Shown here: positions 59,113 through 64,000 of the stretch, in pieces | Layout: each line of letters begins with the position of its first letter | How positions within the stretch are numbered: the first letter of the stretch is position 1 | NCBI GenBank assembly: GCA_032173965.1 | Contig: JAVUNC010000005.1 | Coordinates: 3,286,001 to 3,350,000 of the forward strand | DNA length: 64,000 nucleotides | Origin: Sitta carolinensis | Lineage: Eukaryota; Chordata; Aves; Passeriformes; Sittidae | Direction: 5' to 3' | Program-made: the position numbers and the translations under genes | Notes under the pieces: generated by a model | Told to the model about the DNA's origin: nothing | The model's database searches: none | The model's input: the letters and a program-made list of their open reading frames with translations, nothing else

Positions 59113-59385
59113 AGTGACAGGACATGGGGGGGCAGGGATGGCTGCAATCTGAAAGAGAATAAATTGAGATTAGATGTTTAGAAAAAAATTTTTACTGTGA
59201 GGGTCGTGAGCAAGATGCCCAGAGAAGCTGTGGAAGCCCCATTCTTGGAAGTGTCCAAGGCCAGGTTGGACAGGGCTTGGAGCAACCTGGTCTGGTGGAA
59301 GGTGTCCCTGCCCACGGCAGGACAATGGAATGAGATGATCTTTAAAGTCTTGTCCAATCCAAATAATTCTGTGGTTTTATGATTT
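59113..59385 (+). mobile_element. CR1 3' fragment
   Basis: Sense CR1 from GTGACAGGACATGGGGG through GATTAGATGTTTAGAAAAAA, CTGTGAGGGTCGTGAGCAAG, CCCAGAGAAGCTGTGGAAGC, AAGTGTCCAAGGCCAGGTTG, GTGGAAGGTGTCCCTGCCCA and AGATGATCTTTAAAGTC to a decayed terminal repeat (ATTCTGTGGTTTTATG). About 270 bp; moderately diverged and 5'-truncated. It is the same subfamily type as the 17597-18038 copy in opposite orientation. Confidence 0.94.
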
Positions 59386-61264
59386 CATTTCCAAATATTA
59401 CAACTATTACTACTGTATTTTCTCTAAAAGTAGAAAAAGAAGAAATGCAGTGAATAAAACAGAGACTAGGTATGGATTCATCACAGTTCGTTTTAGCTTT
59501 CTTAAAATTAGGAGTCTGATATAAACTAGTTCTCTTGAATTCCTGATATTCTTGCTGGTAGACATGGGCACCAGCAGTTATATATTCATCACACATTCCT
59601 TTGACAGATTTTCAGTGAAGAGTGACTAAAATTAAGGTTGTGCCTCTCCATGGATTCACGGGAATCCGTGTCTGGGATCTTGACAATTAGTTTTGCTTAA
59701 TATTGAACTTCTGTTCAGCTACACTGAGGAAGGAGAGGCTCCATCCCAGGTAAAATTTGTGCCTTTAAAGTCAGTGACAGGAGTTCCAATGGTTTAGATG
59801 CCATCACATCATCTGTCATGAATGTTTTATTTGTGTAAATCCCTAAATCAGGATACTGCCAATCTAAAATGTTTTAAGCTAGCAAGAAAGAGGAACTGAA
59901 ATCATCCCAGCTAACTTGAAATATTTCCTGAGCAGAGGTCCTCATCTGAGTTCATCTCTCTCAGATTCTTTATATAGACTGGAGAAAAAATATTAATTTT
60001 TAGAGCATGATTCATATAATGAAATTTAGGTTCCTTTTTTAGAATGATGCAATGAATTTCAGACTGGAAGTGCCTAATTCTGTTCTCTTCATTGATTTAC
60101 TAGGGAGTCTAACCACTCTCTAGATGAGCTGTAGATTCCTCTGTCGTAAACTTTTGCTTTTGGCCACGTGATACCTAATTCTGATCATAGCATTTTTAAT
60201 TCATGTTTTAGGATCCTTTGTCACCTCATCTTTCTGCCTTGATATCAAAGTGAATATGCACCATTCAGGGTAGTTCCACTTATAAGACTGTTCCATTTCA
60301 GTCAGCAAAACCTGACTGATTTTAGAGTAAAATGTATCATAATATAAGGAACAAATTTCTTTCAAATATCTTTAAGCAACGGTAAGGAAAATTTTACAAA
60401 TATTTCTGAATAAGTTTGATGACACAAAAATCAATGTGTTTCATAAGTATTGCTAGATAGTTTAGAAAAAAACCCATAAAACATTAAAAGTCCTGTTTTA
60501 GATGCTCTGAAGTTCTGCCTTGCATAGTCTTCAGTCTGAAAGGAAAATATTCCATGAGGTTTGTATCCCTTCCATGGCCTTGCAGACATCAATCAAAAAG
60601 GACATAGTATAAATATAACTGAGCCCAGAGTTTGCAGCACAGTGGGGAAGAGTCCTTAAGGATTCTTTCTGGAAGCTGGAATCTTCCTGTGGAAGATCAG
60701 TCAGAAGCTTCTTTCTATGACTTTGCTCAAAAAGGATTACAAATAGAGGAAAAAGGTAGATTGCACAATCTGAAACTTTAGGTAGTTTCTGCTTATATGT
60801 TTTTTGAGGAGAAATACATATTTTGTCAGTCATTAGTTGAATATTAATATTGTGTCTTAGCTTTCAATAGGACGGTAGTAATATTCTTTAAATATTGACA
60901 AGAACCTTTAAACTGAGATCTGGAGCTCTTCAGAGCTTGCATTTGGTCACTAATTTGTTGAGATTTTTATCCAGGATTTTGGTTTTGTGTCTCTGGAGGT
61001 GATGATGGTTCCTCTGAGAAATTCAGAACCGTACAAGATCCGGATCTTGGGATATGATGAGAATTTATAGTCAGGTTCTACCTTGAGTCTGACTTTTGTT
61101 ACTCAGAAATACTGAATTTAGAGCTATATTTTGATGAAAATATCAGTTCAAAACTTGATAGGTATCAAAAAGTAATTTAGATTTTGATACTCTTAAGAAA
61201 ACAGCAGACAACAAACTAGAAAACATCAGTATGTCTCTGAATAAATCTGTAGTCATAAAATCAT
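59386..61264. other. Intergenic DNA, no gene recognised
   Basis: AT-rich DNA of about 1.9 kb with no gene or recognisable element. The 100-codon minus-strand frame at 60531-60833 has no domain. Confidence 0.6.
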
Positions 61265-61400
61265 GGAATAGAATCATAGAATGGTTTTGGTTGGAAGGAA
61301 TCTCAGAAATCATGTGGTTCTCACCCCTATCATGGTCAGGGATGGGGATGCCATTCACTAGATCATATTGCTCAGGGCTTTGTCCTACCTGGCCTCGAGT
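61265..61400 (-). mobile_element. CR1 3' end, minus orientation
   Basis: The + strand begins with the antisense terminal repeat GAATAGAATCATAGAATGG, then TTTTGGTTGGAAGGAATCTC, AGAAATCATGTGGTTCTC, CATGGTCAGGGATGGGGATG, CACTAGATCATATTGCTCAG and TACCTGGCCTCGAG, the antisense of the CR1 3' UTR. Similarity to this orientation stops near 61400. Confidence 0.88.
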
Positions 61401-61404
61401 CAAT

Positions 61405-61490
61405 CTGGCTCCTACACCTTGAATATTGTGTGCAGTGATGGTTTTCCTCATTTCAAAGAAGACATGACAGAACTGAAAAAAGAAAATAGA
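61405..61490 (+). mobile_element. CR1 internal segment, plus orientation, abutting the inverted 3' end
   Basis: CACCTTGAATATTGTGTGCA followed by TTCCTCATTTCAAAGAAGAC and ATGACAGAACTG reads as the sense CR1 ORF2 stretch encoding the L-E-Y-C-V-Q region, which lies several hundred bases upstream of the 3' end in an intact element. It faces the opposite way to the adjacent 61265-61400 piece. The right-hand boundary is uncertain (possibly to about 61545). Confidence 0.7.
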
Positions 61491-62894
61491 ATAACTGGAA
61501 TAACTAGAGCAAAACTGTTCACCCTTCAAAAGAGCTGACATAACAGAGGTTACTTCTCCATTTTTGGAGAAGGAAAATAAGGAATTCTTTTTTTTTTTTT
61601 TTTTTTTAAAGAAGCAGAATGTATAAATAAAGTGAGTTAGTGCCAACCACAACAAAAACAGAAAGAAAAGGTTACTCTTAGGATATGTAGCTAAACCATG
61701 TCCTCCACAGGACCTTGCAGATGGTAGATTCACAAACCAACCAAAGTTCTTCTGAGGTTGTTTAGTTCTAACTGGGGAGGGTCTCAAGCATAGAAAGCAT
61801 AGAAAAAAGTCTTTTAAGAATATATTTTCCTTGCTCATGCCTTATGCTTGTCCCTTTCTGTTGAACTTTGTTGAAGACAATGTTAACACCAGCTACACCT
61901 TTGGTTTCACAAGACAAGACATGGCCATTTTTTTTCCAGGGTCATGGCTTTGCCTTCTACAAGGCTTTTGCCTTGTGTGTACATGCTGAAATTGGTTCAA
62001 ATCTTACAACCCTAAATGACACCTCGTTACTTTGTCTTCATCTATTCCAGACAGCGTGCTTGTGCTGTACACCTCTCTGAGCTATTACTGATGACAGTAG
62101 ACCCTTTGGATGACTATCAATGCTTGGAACCCCATGAATTCTAATCTGACTGAGGTCTCTGGCAGTCAGGTGCTCTTTTGATGGTCTTTCTCTATTGTAC
62201 AGGCACAAAGAAGCACCAAGGGGACAAAATGTATGGTTAATGTGGGAACACAGATAGTTGATGTGATTTTTGGTAGCCTATCTACAACTATTTTTAGTTG
62301 TCTTGACAAGAAGTCAGTTTTGAAGGTCTGGGCAAATTAACCCCCTTACTTAAAAAGTCTTTTGTTCCCTTTACATTTCCCTTATGAGGACTCTTATGTC
62401 ACCATTGTGAGGACAGAGTGGCTTTGGTGGCAAGGTTTCAAAATCCAGTCACTTCTGTCAGTCAGTCATTGAGTTAATAACACAACTATGACTGTAAAAG
62501 GTGTACCTAGGCAAAGCAGAACTGGAATTACAGGAGAGTAACTTCTTGAAGTGCCCAAGGGGAAAGCTGAATAAACAAGGGCTTCTAGCCTGCTCAAAAA
62601 TGTGTCAAAATGATGTCTGCAAAATGTAATAATGGCTTAATAGGAACTCAGGCCATACATTGTCCAGTAAAATATGTATATAAATGTTTGGAAAACTGTT
62701 GTGCTCCTAACAAGCTGTGTTGGAATCTATTATTTGGCTTGGATTTCACTGAGATGGGGCCTTGTTTAATGGGGAGCCTTGATTTCCCTCATTATTTCAG
62801 TTTACCTTTTTATTTTCTCAATGTGTTCATATCATGATGGCATTTGGCATTTCTCAGCTTTCAATTTGTGTTCAGTGTGAGACCTGGATTAATC
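61491..62894. other. Intergenic DNA, no gene recognised
   Basis: This contains a 20-nt poly-T run at 61588-61607. Otherwise it is ordinary AT-rich sequence. The 231-codon minus-strand frame (61143-61838) spans CR1 and the poly-T run and is not a gene. Confidence 0.6.
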
Positions 62895-62954
62895 CCTCAG
62901 CTGATGTAACCCTGCACACTTCATTAGCACCAAGCAGATTTACATCAGCTGAGG
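62895..62954. repeat. 15-bp perfect inverted repeat within a probable ancient element
   Basis: CCTCAGCTGATGTAA (62895-62909) is exactly reverse-complemented by TTACATCAGCTGAGG (62940-62954) across a 30-nt loop. The right arm resembles the 'ttacaccagctgaggatctgg' phrase of an old amniote L3/MIR-type repeat. Confidence 0.85.
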
Positions 62955-64000
62955 ATGTTTTTTGCACCATTTTTACCCACAATTTTTCATCCTTTTTTAT
63001 TTCTTTTCTCTGTCTCATATTGGTCTAGCTAAAGAAGAAATTTGGTTGGGCACATCTTGGGATTTAAGTGAAAACTTCAGACTGAGGACAGAGTGATACC
63101 TCGCCTTCGAAACCCAAATATTTGCTTTTTAATTAATGAGGAGTTCAAATTTAAAAGGAAAAAATAAAACTGAGTTAGAAATTGTACACAAGAATTATTT
63201 TTTTTGACTGCTGCTTTAAAATCTATCAGAGACATATTTGATGTTTTTGCAGCTGTATGGCTCTTATACAACCTAAGGACCATTTATTGGAATTTTTGAG
63301 TGAACTTTTGTTTTTATAGGTGTGTAAATGTGTTATCGAAGATATCTTGGCATTTTAACCAACGACCTAAATTTTGTCGACTTTAGTAAAAAATATAAGT
63401 CTCTTTTTTACTTTTCAGAAAACCCCTTTGGTTGACAGGTGCTGTTTTTCCCACAGTGAGCCTTTCAATGCATGTATTTTACTAAGAGGTGGTTTGGATT
63501 GAAAAATAATAACACAATGAGTTAAACTCAGTCTTTGATTACACCTCTGTAAACCTGGAGTAAAGTCATGAAAACAGAGAGAATTTTTCAACATTTGTAT
63601 CTATCTGCACAAAAGCAGAAGGTTCTTTTGGGCAGAAACAAAATCTGTCTTGACACTTTGCATTAAATCTAGTCTATCCTGGTTTTTATAGAACTCCTTT
63701 CTTTTTTGTGGGCTTAGGAATACTTTGTTTTCTTTGAGACGAGATAGTTTTGCTCACAGTCTGAAGCCAGGAGTTTCTTAGATATGAACCAGAGAACAAT
63801 AAAGTCATTTGTGTTGGGCTCCTCACTCATTCACATGCAATCCTAGATCTTCTGGATATTTGAATAGCATTTATTTGGTGGCCAAGGGAAGATTCAAATG
63901 AGTGAGTGATGACCTTTTGCTTCCACTTGCTGATTACCATTAGACTTTAAGGTAGAACAAAGTGCCTGGTGGGAGAAGAAGCACTAGTCCTCTGGGCCAA
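62955..64000. other. Intergenic DNA to the window end
   Basis: AT-rich DNA with no gene. Apart from the ancient-repeat fragment at 63535-63585, I see nothing to annotate. Confidence 0.6.
63535..63585. mobile_element. Possible ancient amniote repeat fragment
   Basis: GATTACACCTCTGTAAACCT followed by GGAGTAAAGTCATG resembles the 'ttacaccactgtaaatctggagtaaagtcattg' phrase of the same old dispersed repeat type proposed at 53430 and 62895. Short and diverged. Confidence 0.4.

Noticed and set aside
61143..61838. 231-codon minus-strand open frame, the longest in the window
   Set aside because: It runs through CR1 sequence and a poly-T run (encoding poly-Lys) and has no domain.

Overview
This is vertebrate nuclear DNA, most likely from a bird. 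It is AT-rich and CpG-poor with almost no coding sequence. The interspersed repeats are mostly CR1 non-LTR retrotransposons carrying the typical avian CR1 3' end, plus a few ancient amniote MIR/L3-like relics. I cannot name the species from the sequence. The ancient relics and the general make-up are sauropsid; no mammalian Alu, B1 or recent L1 elements are seen.

The only gene I can support is the 3' end of GATA3, on the + strand. Positions 1-2618 are its last intron. 2619-2903 is its last coding exon (94 codons and a stop). 2904 to about 4100 is the 3' UTR, ending at an AATAAA signal at 4074-4079. The zinc fingers, N-terminal transactivation regions and promoter lie upstream of this window.

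The remaining ~60 kb, from about 4100 to 64000, looks like a gene desert. This agrees with the large non-coding interval that follows GATA3 in other amniotes. No open reading frame there has recognisable protein similarity apart from CR1 reverse-transcriptase remnants. Two stretches are mildly odd and flagged as unknown: an open, coding-like segment with a C-x2-C motif (28735-29001) and a CpG-enriched patch (22955-23175). About eight AT-rich stretches carry dense clusters of octamer, TAATTA, GATA, TCF/LEF, FOX, AP-1 or C/EBP words. They are candidate distal enhancers of GATA3; this is inference from composition only.

Repeat landmarks are nine CR1 copies or fragments (one with a near-perfect 76-bp palindrome and a nested CR1 tail; one pair arranged like a twin-priming inversion), a 265-nt pure-pyrimidine (TTCCC)n tract, a 155-nt pure-pyrimidine (CTCTT)n tract, a ~297-bp (ATCC)n array directly after a CR1 3' end, and many poly-A/poly-T runs. 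I found no CRISPR array, operon, tRNA or rRNA, and no convincing LTR retrovirus. I see no undescribed gene system; the most interesting material is candidate regulatory DNA and rearranged CR1 copies.
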